Part shown: positions 16,139 through 22,410 of the stretch, piece by piece
How the letters are laid out: each line of letters begins with the position of its first letter
How positions within the stretch are numbered: position 1 is the first letter of the stretch
From: an uncultured Flavobacteriaceae bacterium
GTDB lineage: Bacteria > Bacteroidota > Bacteroidia > Flavobacteriales > Flavobacteriaceae
Reading direction: 5' to 3'
DNA: 26,157 nt
NCBI GenBank assembly: GCA_938018045.1
Contig: CALIIP010000125.1
Coordinates: forward strand, 1 to 26,157
The notes under the pieces: model-generated
Told to the model about the DNA's origin: nothing
Seen by the model: the letters and a program-made list of their open reading frames with translations, nothing else
Databases searched by the model: none
Translations under genes and position numbers: made by a program

Positions 16139-16158
16139 GTAACGTCAAAAAGCGTTAT
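16139..16158 (+). promoter_or_regulatory. Hairpin in the rpmE leader
   Basis: TAACG (16140-16144) pairs with CGTTA (16153-16157) around an 8-base A-rich loop, and a G-U pair extends the stem by one. It lies in the short untranslated leader of a ribosomal protein gene, where autoregulatory structures are common, but the stem is short and no known L31 leader class is recognised. Confidence 0.3.
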
Positions 16159-16177
16159 GACTTAAAAACAAAAAACA

Positions 16178-16429
16178 ATGAGAAAAGGTATACACCCAGA
16201 AGATTACAGAATGATGGCATTTAAAGATATGTCAAACGGAGATGTGTTTTTAACACGTTCAACTGCAGAGGCAAAAGAAACACTTGATGTTGATGGTGTT
16301 GAGTATCCTTTAGTGAAGTTAGAGATTTCAAGAACTTCACACCCTTTCTATACAGGTAAAAAGAAATTAATCGATACTGCAGGACGTATTGATAAGTTCA
16401 AAACTAAATATGCGAAGTTTAAGAAATAA
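16178..16429 (+). CDS. rpmE2: Ribosomal protein L31, type B
   Basis: This 83-residue large-subunit ribosomal protein opens MRKGIHPEDYR and has the family segments EYPLVKLEISRTSHPFYTGK and DTAGRIDKFKTKY. It contains no cysteine at all, so it is the zinc-free (C-minus, type B) form, the only one Bacteroidota commonly carry. It is therefore probably the constitutive L31, not a zinc-starvation substitute. The strong promoter, short leader and strong terminator make it a single-gene unit. Confidence 0.95.
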   Translation: MRKGIHPEDYRMMAFKDMSNGDVFLTRSTAEAKETLDVDGVEYPLVKLEISRTSHPFYTGKKKLIDTAGRIDKFKTKYAKFKK

Positions 16430-16452
16430 GCAGATTAGTTATATATAAAATT

Positions 16453-16485
16453 AAAAAACCTCAACGTTAGTTGAGGTTTTTTTTT
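16453..16485 (+). terminator. Terminator of rpmE
   Basis: CCTCAAC (16459-16465) pairs with GTTGAGG (16470-16476) around loop GTTA. Six A and six T extend the stem, and a nine-base T-run ends the site. It is a classic intrinsic terminator. Confidence 0.92.
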
Positions 16486-16522
16486 ATGCTTTTTTTTAAA
16501 CTGTTTAAAAAAGAATATAGTT

Positions 16523-16675
16523 AATGCGTATTGTATAATTTTATCTATCGTGTTTGTATAAGATTAGTTGCGTGATAACTAAGATAGCAAAAAGGAAAAG
16601 ACCTATTGTTCAGCAGCAAAGATTTTCCGACAGGAAAATTTGTAAGCAATGAATTATACACGTTGTTGTGCTTTC
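16523..16675. repeat. Structured non-coding element, probably a dispersed repeat
   Basis: No gene is found between rpmE and the DUF6090 gene (16430-16714). After the rpmE terminator and an AT-only inverted repeat (16492-16512) lies a ~150-base element. Its ends carry an 8-bp inverted repeat, GTATAATT (16533-16540) and AATTATAC (16652-16659). Inside are a hairpin ATTTTCC-GACA-GGAAAAT (16622-16639) and a direct repeat of TTGTATAA (16531, 16554). The sequence feels familiar as an intergenic repeat of flavobacteria, but I cannot prove copy number from one window. Confidence 0.45.
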
Positions 16676-16687
16676 GTTATTTTTTTA

Positions 16688-16707
16688 AAAGAATTTAATG
16701 ATTGGTT
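16688..16707 (-). repeat. Copy of the DUF6090 start region downstream of the gene
   Basis: Twenty bases match 17489-17508 at 19 positions, in the same orientation 801 bases apart. The upstream copy (17489-17508) covers the first codons of the DUF6090 gene plus five bases before them. In the downstream copy the one difference changes ATG to ATC on the - strand. Weaker similarity continues for about ten bases. Confidence 0.65.
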
Positions 16708-16714
16708 GTTATTT

Positions 16715-17503
16715 TTATAGGGCAGCAATTTCTTTTTCTAATCTATCGGTTAATTCTTTATTCATTGTTTTCATTTTAACCACAGTTATTGTACTCCAAC
16801 CAGACTCTCTTATCATCCGTTTTAATAAACCAATTCTTTTAGGATTATTTTTTAACAAGCTTATTGGATCTGTCAATTTATATGTGTCAGTAGTAATAAA
16901 CCCTTCCTCTTCTAAAGATGCTTGCCATTTCATTGCTAATATTTGAACTTTACCATTAAAGCCACTTTCCCAGATCTGATAATAAAAATTAATTTCCGTT
17001 TTTAATTCAGAATTCATATTAGAGTACATTCCAGTACTTTTTAGCTCATCAACTGTAGATTTTGTGGGTGGAAAAATTATATCTTTATGGGAACTCTTAA
17101 AAGCTAGTTGAATGAATTCTTTATTAAAAACTTCAGGTATTTCCGCTTTCCAAATATAATTGTTTCCGAATGAAGGAATGTCTTTCTTATCATCAGCAAT
17201 AGGGTCATAAATGTTTGATCCTTCCATTTTTAAAAGGTATTGCATTGAATAGTATTTAAAACTTTGCCAAGCATACATTTGATCTAACTTATTCTGATCT
17301 TCTTTTAAATCTTGTATTAAATTAGTTAAATAAATTTTAACCGAATTGTTCTTTAACCTGTTTTCATTCCAATTATTAATCTGTAATGCAATCAAAATTC
17401 CTATTACTACAAGAATTATCTCTCCAAAAGCATATTTAAAATATTTTCCTGTTTTATTTTCCATAAGTAAGTTCTGGCGAATTTTTCTAAAGAATTTAAT
17501 CAT
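16715..17503 (-). CDS. DUF6090 family membrane-anchored protein
   Basis: The 262-residue protein begins MIKFFRKIRQN, the usual start of DUF6090 proteins. It has one membrane helix at ~29-44 (EIILVVIGILIALQINNW) and a NENR motif directly after it. The remainder, residues 45-262, is a soluble, mainly helical domain placed outside the inner membrane if Lys/Arg at the N-terminus face inwards. No catalytic motif is visible. The family is abundant in Flavobacteriia, often as neighbouring paralogues, and has no known function. Start choice follows the family; the Met at 17463 is internal. It stands alone, with a possible promoter at 17579-17609. A near-copy of its own first bases lies just beyond its stop. 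Confidence 0.85.
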   Translation of the reverse strand: MIKFFRKIRQNLLMENKTGKYFKYAFGEIILVVIGILIALQINNWNENRLKNNSVKIYLTNLIQDLKEDQNKLDQMYAWQSFKYYSMQYLLKMEGSNIYDPIADDKKDIPSFGNNYIWKAEIPEVFNKEFIQLAFKSSHKDIIFPPTKSTVDELKSTGMYSNMNSELKTEINFYYQIWESGFNGKVQILAMKWQASLEEEGFITTDTYKLTDPISLLKNNPKRIGLLKRMIRESGWSTITVVKMKTMNKELTDRLEKEIAAL

Positions 17504-17563
17504 TGGTTAGCGGTTTCTGATAATGAAGCACAATGTTGAGATAAGGTTTCGTTTTAATGAACT

Positions 17564-17577
17564 TTATCGTTCGATAA
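17564..17577. repeat. Inverted repeat downstream of the DUF6090 -7 box
   Basis: TTATCG (17564-17569) and CGATAA (17572-17577) face each other across two bases, one base from the - strand -7 box TAACTTTA, close to where transcription would start. The position suits an operator, but the site is short. Confidence 0.3.
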
Positions 17578-17578
17578 G

Positions 17579-17609
17579 TAAAGTTAGTGATAAAAACTGA
17601 GAATGTCAA
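17579..17609 (-). promoter_or_regulatory. Possible promoter of the DUF6090 gene
   Basis: On the - strand TTG (17609-17607), a 20-base spacer and TAACTTTA (17586-17579) form a near-match to the Bacteroidota promoter, with one mismatch in the -7 box. It overlaps the region just after the pdhC terminator. Confidence 0.4.
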
Positions 17610-17613
17610 GTAA

Positions 17614-17644
17614 TAAAAAAACGCCTTCTTTCGAAAGGCGTTTT
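17614..17644 (-). terminator. Terminator of the pdhA-pdhC operon
   Basis: A 10-bp stem AAAACGCCTT (17618-17627) with AAGGCGTTTT (17635-17644) and a 7-base loop is followed, on the - strand, by a continuing T-run. It lies 44 bases after the pdhC stop. Confidence 0.88.
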
Positions 17645-17652
17645 GTATTATA

Positions 17653-17679
17653 AGATACTGAATCAAGTTCAGCATGACA
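17653..17679. repeat. REP-like palindromic repeat
   Basis: A 27-base unit whose - strand form begins TGTCATGCTGAACTTG has a core inverted repeat CTGAA (17658-17662) and TTCAG (17668-17672) with a 5-base spacer. I recognise this as a short palindromic sequence scattered between genes in Bacteroidota. It sits between the pdhC stop and its terminator, so it is transcribed as part of that mRNA's 3' end. Confidence 0.55.
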
Positions 17680-17687
17680 ATTTTTGG

Positions 17688-19316
17688 TTAAACCAACATC
17701 GTTACAGGATTTTCAATATATCCTTTCAATGTCTGTAAGAATAAAGATCCTGTTGCACCATCAACTGTTCTATGATCGCAAGCAAGTGTTAATTTCATTG
17801 TGTTTCCAGGAACTACTTGTCCGTTTTTAACAACTGGTTTTTGTACAATTGCTCCAACAGATAAAATTGCAGAATTAGGTTGGTTGATAATCGAAGTAAA
17901 ACTTTCGATACCAAACATACCTAAATTAGAAATCGTAAATGTGCTACCTTGCATTTCGTCTGGAGTTAATTTTCTCTTTTTTGCTCTTCCAGCATAATCT
18001 CTCACAGCAGCACCAATTTGTGGTAATGATTGTTCGTTTGCAAACTGTACAACAGGAACTACCAAACCGTCTTCAACGGCAACAGCAACACCAATATGTA
18101 CATGGTTATTCAACTTCATCTTATCATCAAACCATTGAGAGTTTACTTGAGGATGTTGTCTTAATGCCAATGCACAAGCCTTTACAATCATATCGTTATA
18201 AGATATTTTTGTATCAGGAATTGAATTGTATTGTCCTCTAAATGCAATTGCATTGTCCATATCAAACTCAACATTTAAATAATAATGAGGAGCCGTAAAT
18301 TTAGAATTTGTAAGCGCTCTAGCGATTGCTTTACGCATTTGAGAATTCGGAATTTCATCGAAATCTTCTTGTCCTGAAGCAACAAATTTTGCAATAGGTG
18401 CAGTTGCAGTACTTGATGAAGTATTAGGAACATAATTTTCAACATCACGTTTTATAATACGTCCGTGATCTCCTGAGCCCTGAATAGAAGCAAGGTTAAT
18501 ACCTTTTTCTTCTGCTAATTTTTTTGCTAATGGCGATGCAATTACACGCTCATTTGAAGTAGAATTTGTTGTAACAGTTGAGGTTGTTGCTTTTGGTGCT
18601 TCAACTTTTTCAGCAACAGGTTTTGCTACTTCTTGTACAGGAACTTTGCTTTCCGTTTTTGGAGTATCTGAATTACTTTTGAAATTTTTAACTACAGCAT
18701 CAATATCAGTTCCTTCTTCACCAATGATTGCTAGTAATGAATCTACAAGCGCAGTTTCACCTTCTTGCAAACCAATATATAATAGTGTTCCAGCGTTAAA
18801 AGATTCGAATTCCATTGTTGCCTTGTCAGTTTCGATTTCAGCAAGAATATCTCCTTCTTCAACTTTATCACCAACTTTCTTTAACCAAGTTGCAACAGTT
18901 CCTTCACTCATAGTATCACTCAATCGAGGCATTGTAATTACTTCTATTCCATCCGGAATTTCAGTAGAACTAGATGCTTCTTTTGTTTCTTCAACTTGAG
19001 TAGGAGTAACGTCCTTTTTTTTGTCTTCTGAAGTTGCTGTTACAGCAGCACCAGTTAATAAAGCAGAAATATCTTCACCTTCTTCACCAATAATTGCTAA
19101 AAGAGAATCTACAGGAGCAGCTTCACCTTCTTGTAACCCAATATAAAGGAGCGTTCCTTCATTAAAGGCTTCAAATTCCATTGTTGCTTTGTCAGTTTCG
19201 ATTTCAGCAAGAATATCTCCTTCTTCAACTTTATCACCAACTTTTTTTAGCCAAGTAGAAACAACTCCTTCCGTCATTGTATCACTTAATCGAGGCATAT
19301 TTATTATTTCTGCCAT
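17688..19316 (-). CDS. pdhC: Pyruvate dehydrogenase E2, dihydrolipoamide acetyltransferase
   Basis: This 542-residue E2 transfers the acetyl group from E1 to CoA and forms the core of the pyruvate dehydrogenase complex. Domain order: lipoyl domain 1 (1-80, lipoyl Lys43 in ETDKATMEF), linker, lipoyl domain 2 (~123-205, Lys165), Ala/Thr/Val-rich linker, peripheral-subunit-binding domain (~257-294, ASPLAKKLAEEKG...GRIIKRDV), and catalytic domain (~320-542) with His515 and Asp519 in DHRTVDG. The two lipoyl domains share 56 identical bases. The stop of pdhA overlaps the start by one base (TAATG at 19318-19314), so expression is coupled. A REP-like repeat and a terminator follow. E1-beta and E3 are not in the window. 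Confidence 0.95.
   Translation of the reverse strand: MAEIINMPRLSDTMTEGVVSTWLKKVGDKVEEGDILAEIETDKATMEFEAFNEGTLLYIGLQEGEAAPVDSLLAIIGEEGEDISALLTGAAVTATSEDKKKDVTPTQVEETKEASSSTEIPDGIEVITMPRLSDTMSEGTVATWLKKVGDKVEEGDILAEIETDKATMEFESFNAGTLLYIGLQEGETALVDSLLAIIGEEGTDIDAVVKNFKSNSDTPKTESKVPVQEVAKPVAEKVEAPKATTSTVTTNSTSNERVIASPLAKKLAEEKGINLASIQGSGDHGRIIKRDVENYVPNTSSSTATAPIAKFVASGQEDFDEIPNSQMRKAIARALTNSKFTAPHYYLNVEFDMDNAIAFRGQYNSIPDTKISYNDMIVKACALALRQHPQVNSQWFDDKMKLNNHVHIGVAVAVEDGLVVPVVQFANEQSLPQIGAAVRDYAGRAKKRKLTPDEMQGSTFTISNLGMFGIESFTSIINQPNSAILSVGAIVQKPVVKNGQVVPGNTMKLTLACDHRTVDGATGSLFLQTLKGYIENPVTMLV
18823..19244. repeat. 56-bp identical direct repeats inside pdhC
   Basis: Bases 18823-18878 and 19189-19244 are identical and lie 366 bases (122 codons) apart in the same frame. 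They encode the same part of lipoyl domains 2 and 1, around the lipoyl lysine. The surrounding 200 bases are also similar, showing an internal duplication that is recent or kept uniform by gene conversion. Confidence 0.95.
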
Positions 19317-20311
19317 TATCTATGTTTTAAAAATGGATAATTCTTTTGTTCATACACCATATCATAAAGTTGTTGTACTTCTGGATACGGAGATTCTTCT
19401 GCATAATCAACACATTCTTGTACTTTTGATTTCACATCTTTTTGTATTGCACTAATCTCATCTTCAGACAAATAATTTTCTTTTTTGATGACATCTAATA
19501 CTTGAGTTATTGGGTCAATTTTTTTGTATTCTGCAACTTCATCTTTCGTTCTATAGTGTTGTGCATCTGACATAGAATGACCTCTATATCTATATGTTTT
19601 TATTTCAAGGAATGTTGGTCCGTCTCCACGTCTTGCTCTTGCAATTGCTTCGTCCATTGCTTCTGCAACTTTTATTGGATTCATTCCGTCAACTGGTCCA
19701 CAAGGCATTTCATATCCCAAGCCAAGTTTCCAAATATCTGTATGGTTTGATGTTCTTTCTACTGATGTTCCCATTGCATAACCGTTGTTTTCACAAATAA
19801 AAACTACAGGTAATTTCCAAAGCATTGCCATGTTAAAAGTTTCATGAAGAGAACCTTGACGTGCTGCACCATCACCAAAATAGGTAAGCGTTACACCGTC
19901 TCTATCAAAATATTTATCCGCAAAAGCAATTCCTGCTCCTAAAGGTATTTGTCCACCAACAATTCCGTGACCTCCATAAAAACCTTTTTCTTTAGAGAAA
20001 ATATGCATTGAGCCTCCCATTCCTTTTGAAGTTCCAGTTACTTTTCCGTACAATTCTGCAAATACTTTTTTAGCATCAACTCCCATTCCAATTGGTTGCA
20101 CGTGATTACGGTACGCAGTAATCATTTTGTCTTTTGACAAGTCCATAGCATGTAATGCTCCTGCAAGTACCGCTTCTTGACCATTATATAAATGTAAAAA
20201 TCCACGGACTTTTTGTTGGATATAAACGGCTGCTAATTTGTCTTCGAACTTTCGCCAAAATAACATGTCTTTATACCAATTGATATAGGTTTCTTTTGTA
20301 ATCGGATTCAT
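19316..20311 (-). CDS. pdhA: Pyruvate dehydrogenase E1 component, alpha subunit
   Basis: This 331-residue subunit decarboxylates pyruvate on thiamine diphosphate, as a heterotetramer with E1-beta. The cofactor motif GDG (146-148) with Asn-Asn (175-176) has the standard spacing. Also present are GGSMHIFSKEKGFYGGHGIVG, the ERTSNHTD loop and YRYRGHSMSD near 254-263, matching the phosphorylation-loop region of eukaryotic E1-alpha. The length is normal. E1-beta must be encoded elsewhere, since pdhC follows directly with a one-base overlap. A -7 box lies 25 bases upstream. In many flavobacteria I recall this gene just after cdd on the same strand; here it faces away, 15 kb from cdd. Confidence 0.95.
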   Translation of the reverse strand: MNPITKETYINWYKDMLFWRKFEDKLAAVYIQQKVRGFLHLYNGQEAVLAGALHAMDLSKDKMITAYRNHVQPIGMGVDAKKVFAELYGKVTGTSKGMGGSMHIFSKEKGFYGGHGIVGGQIPLGAGIAFADKYFDRDGVTLTYFGDGAARQGSLHETFNMAMLWKLPVVFICENNGYAMGTSVERTSNHTDIWKLGLGYEMPCGPVDGMNPIKVAEAMDEAIARARRGDGPTFLEIKTYRYRGHSMSDAQHYRTKDEVAEYKKIDPITQVLDVIKKENYLSEDEISAIQKDVKSKVQECVDYAEESPYPEVQQLYDMVYEQKNYPFLKHR

Positions 20312-20335
20312 AGAAAATAAAAATTAAAGTAATCA

Positions 20336-20343
20336 CAAAAATA
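20336..20343 (-). promoter_or_regulatory. -7 promoter element of pdhA-pdhC
   Basis: On the - strand TATTTTTG matches TAnnTTTG and lies 24 bases ahead of the pdhA start. No TTG is seen at -33. Confidence 0.45.
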
Positions 20344-20414
20344 ACATATTAATAATAAGAGTGAAAATAAATAGTCGTTTTTATGCGAACTTATTTTAGA
20401 TAACATTTTATCAT

Positions 20415-20448
20415 AAAAAAAGCCTTCTATATTTAGAAGGCTTTTTTT
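20415..20448. terminator. Bidirectional terminator after the coiled-coil gene
   Basis: A perfect 15-bp stem (20415-20429 with 20434-20448; core AGCCTTCTA) encloses the loop TATT, with seven A on one side and seven T on the other. It ends the nif3/coiled-coil operon on the - strand, 18 bases after its last stop codon, and insulates pdhA. Confidence 0.92.
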
Positions 20449-20466
20449 AATTTATTGGATAAAGAA

Positions 20467-21240
20467 CTATGAGAATAATTTTCCCATTTTTTCTTTTTCT
20501 TCATCTGCTAATTGAGAATCAACTAAAATTCTTCCAGAATGCTCATCTGTAATAATTTTTTTACGATTCGCAATTTCTACTTGTCTTTGTGGTGGGATTG
20601 TAAAGAAAGAACCTCCTGAAGCACCTCTGTCAACAGCAACAACAGCTAGACCATTCTTTACACTTGAACGGATTCTTTTGTATGCTTTAAATAAGTGAGC
20701 CTCAATAACGCCTCCAAATTCTTCAGATTTTTTATGAAGTAATTTTTCTTCTTTTTCTGTTTCAGACATAATATCACTTAATTCCGCCTTCTTGTGCTTT
20801 AAATGATCATTTAACTTTCCAAGAGTTTCATTATTTTGTGCAATAACTTCTTTCTTTTGTTCTATTTTAACCTTGTATTCTTTTATTCTTTTTTCGGCCA
20901 ATTCTACTTCAAGACCTTGATATTCAACTTCTTTGGTTAAAGAATCAAATTCTCTATTGTTACGAACATTTTTTTGCTGATCCTCATATTTTTTTACCAA
21001 TTCTCCAGCTTCAGCAATCGTGTTTTTCTTTCCTTTGATGTCGGTTTGTAAATTTGTTACATCTTCTTCTAAATTAGAAATACGCGTATTCAATCCAGTA
21101 ATTTCATCTTCTAAATCTTCAATCTCTAAAGGAAGTTCACCTCTTACACTTTGAATCTCATCAATTCTTGAATCGATTAATTGTAAGTCATACAATGCTC
21201 TTAACTTAGCTTCAACAGTTATTTCTTTTTTCTTTGCCAT
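20467..21240 (-). CDS. Coiled-coil protein of the C4 zinc-ribbon family, cysteines lost
   Basis: This 257-residue protein has a long coiled coil (~25-175) and a C-terminal domain of the family usually described as C4-type zinc ribbon, related to Helicobacter HP0958/FlgZ. The framework is clear: VDRGASGGSFFTIPPQRQ, then KKIITDEHSGRILVD. The four positions that normally hold zinc-binding Cys are Ser208, Ser211, Asp232 and Ser235, and the whole protein has no cysteine, so it cannot form the classical zinc site. In Bacteroidota the family's role is unknown; regulatory or chaperone-like roles are described for some members elsewhere. It follows nif3 by five bases and is the last gene of that operon. 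This nif3 pairing is common in the phylum, which suggests a shared process. Confidence 0.88.
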   Translation of the reverse strand: MAKKKEITVEAKLRALYDLQLIDSRIDEIQSVRGELPLEIEDLEDEITGLNTRISNLEEDVTNLQTDIKGKKNTIAEAGELVKKYEDQQKNVRNNREFDSLTKEVEYQGLEVELAEKRIKEYKVKIEQKKEVIAQNNETLGKLNDHLKHKKAELSDIMSETEKEEKLLHKKSEEFGGVIEAHLFKAYKRIRSSVKNGLAVVAVDRGASGGSFFTIPPQRQVEIANRKKIITDEHSGRILVDSQLADEEKEKMGKLFS

Positions 21241-21243
21241 GTT

Positions 21244-22338
21244 TTATAGGTAATAAATTGGATTTGTATTTTTCTTTGATAAAACGACTGCAAAATTAGG
21301 CATTTTTTTTGTAAGAAACTCAACTAAAAGGTTTTTTGTGAATTGCTCACTTTCATAATGGCCAATATCGGCAATTACGAGTTTATTTTCTGCTTTATAA
21401 AACTCATGGTATTTTATATCAGCTGTAATGTAAACATCAGCGTTTGCTTGTATTGCATTGCCAATTGCAAAACTTCCAGAACCTCCTAAAACAGCAACTT
21501 TTTTAATTGGTTTCCCAAGTAATTTTGAGTGGCGAATAGCTGTTGTATTCATCGTTTTTTTAATGAATTTAAAGAAATTTAATTCATCCATTTCTTCATT
21601 TAATTCACCAACCATTCCCATTCCAACATTTTGATGTGAATTTTCTAATGATACAATGTCGTACGCCACTTGTTCGTAAGGATGATTTTTAAAGAGTGAT
21701 TTAAGTATCTTTCCTTCTAAATGCTTTTCGAAAATTACACTAATAAAAGTTTCGTTTTCTGTGTGAATATTTCCTTTTTCACCCATTACTGGATTTGAAT
21801 TTTCATTACCTCTATAGGTACCATAACCATCTGTATTATAACTACAATTATCATAATTACCAATATTCCCCGCACCTGATTTAAAGAGTGCTTTTCTAAT
21901 TGTTTCTGCATCTTTTTGTGGAACATACGTAGTTAATTTTCTTAGGATTCCTTTTTTTGGAATTAATATTTTTTGATTAACAAGCCCTAAAACATCACAT
22001 ATTTTAGCATTTACGCCAACCTTTGAGTTGTCTAAAGCAGTATGCATTGCATAAATAGCTATATCATTTTTGATTGCTTTGAGAACAACACGTTCTACAT
22101 AATTAGTTCCGTTTATTTTTTTTAATCCACCAAAAATAATAGGATGAAAACTTACAATCAAATTACAATTTGTTTCGATTGCTTCATCAACAACATTTTC
22201 TAAAGTGTCTAAAGTCACTAAAACTCCAGAAACTTCAGTATCGTAACTTCCTACAAGTAAACCAACATTATCAAAGTCTTCAGCGTATTTTAATGGGGCA
22301 ATTTCTTCAATATAATTTGCAATATCTCTTATGATCAT
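21244..22338 (-). CDS. Nif3-like dinuclear metal centre protein (YbgI/YqfO family)
   Basis: The 364-residue product is the long form of the NIF3 family, with the two-part metal-binding domain split by a PII/CutA-like insert (~125-240). Metal ligands expected from the family are visible: His65 (SFHP), Asp103 (TALDNSKVGVN), His327 and Glu331 (DIGHYESEQF). Members form toroidal hexamers, and their substrate is uncertain; a GTP cyclohydrolase or nucleic-acid-related role has been proposed in others. The gene is first in a two-gene operon with the coiled-coil protein and diverges from lpxK. A -7 box (TAACTTTG) lies 20 bases upstream. Confidence 0.9.
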   Translation of the reverse strand: MIIRDIANYIEEIAPLKYAEDFDNVGLLVGSYDTEVSGVLVTLDTLENVVDEAIETNCNLIVSFHPIIFGGLKKINGTNYVERVVLKAIKNDIAIYAMHTALDNSKVGVNAKICDVLGLVNQKILIPKKGILRKLTTYVPQKDAETIRKALFKSGAGNIGNYDNCSYNTDGYGTYRGNENSNPVMGEKGNIHTENETFISVIFEKHLEGKILKSLFKNHPYEQVAYDIVSLENSHQNVGMGMVGELNEEMDELNFFKFIKKTMNTTAIRHSKLLGKPIKKVAVLGGSGSFAIGNAIQANADVYITADIKYHEFYKAENKLVIADIGHYESEQFTKNLLVEFLTKKMPNFAVVLSKKNTNPIYYL

Positions 22339-22357
22339 CTTTAGTTCTATTTAATTT

Positions 22358-22365
22358 CAAAGTTA
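22358..22365 (-). promoter_or_regulatory. -7 promoter element of nif3
   Basis: On the - strand TAACTTTG is an exact TAnnTTTG match, 19 bases ahead of the nif3 start. No TTG at -33 is seen. The + strand promoter of lpxK in the same 72 bases is unclear; the best candidate, TATTTTCG, is poor. Confidence 0.45.
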
Positions 22366-22410
22366 AACTTTTCAATCGAATAATAATAATTGTTTCGTAT
22401 TTTCGCATAG

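Noticed and set aside
16523..16675. Integron attC site or gene cassette next to DUF6090
   Set aside because: The required RYYYAAC/GTTRRRY core sites are not found at the ends, and the arms are not complementary beyond 8 bp.
16688..17508. DUF6090 gene as a transposon with 20-bp direct repeats
   Set aside because: One repeat copy is the coding start of the gene itself, and there is no transposase or terminal inverted repeat; a paralogue remnant is simpler.
18646..18999. Ser-rich frames opposite pdhC (18646-18999 and 19189-19455)
   Set aside because: They are antisense shadows of the lipoyl domain repeats; their similarity to each other follows from the duplication.
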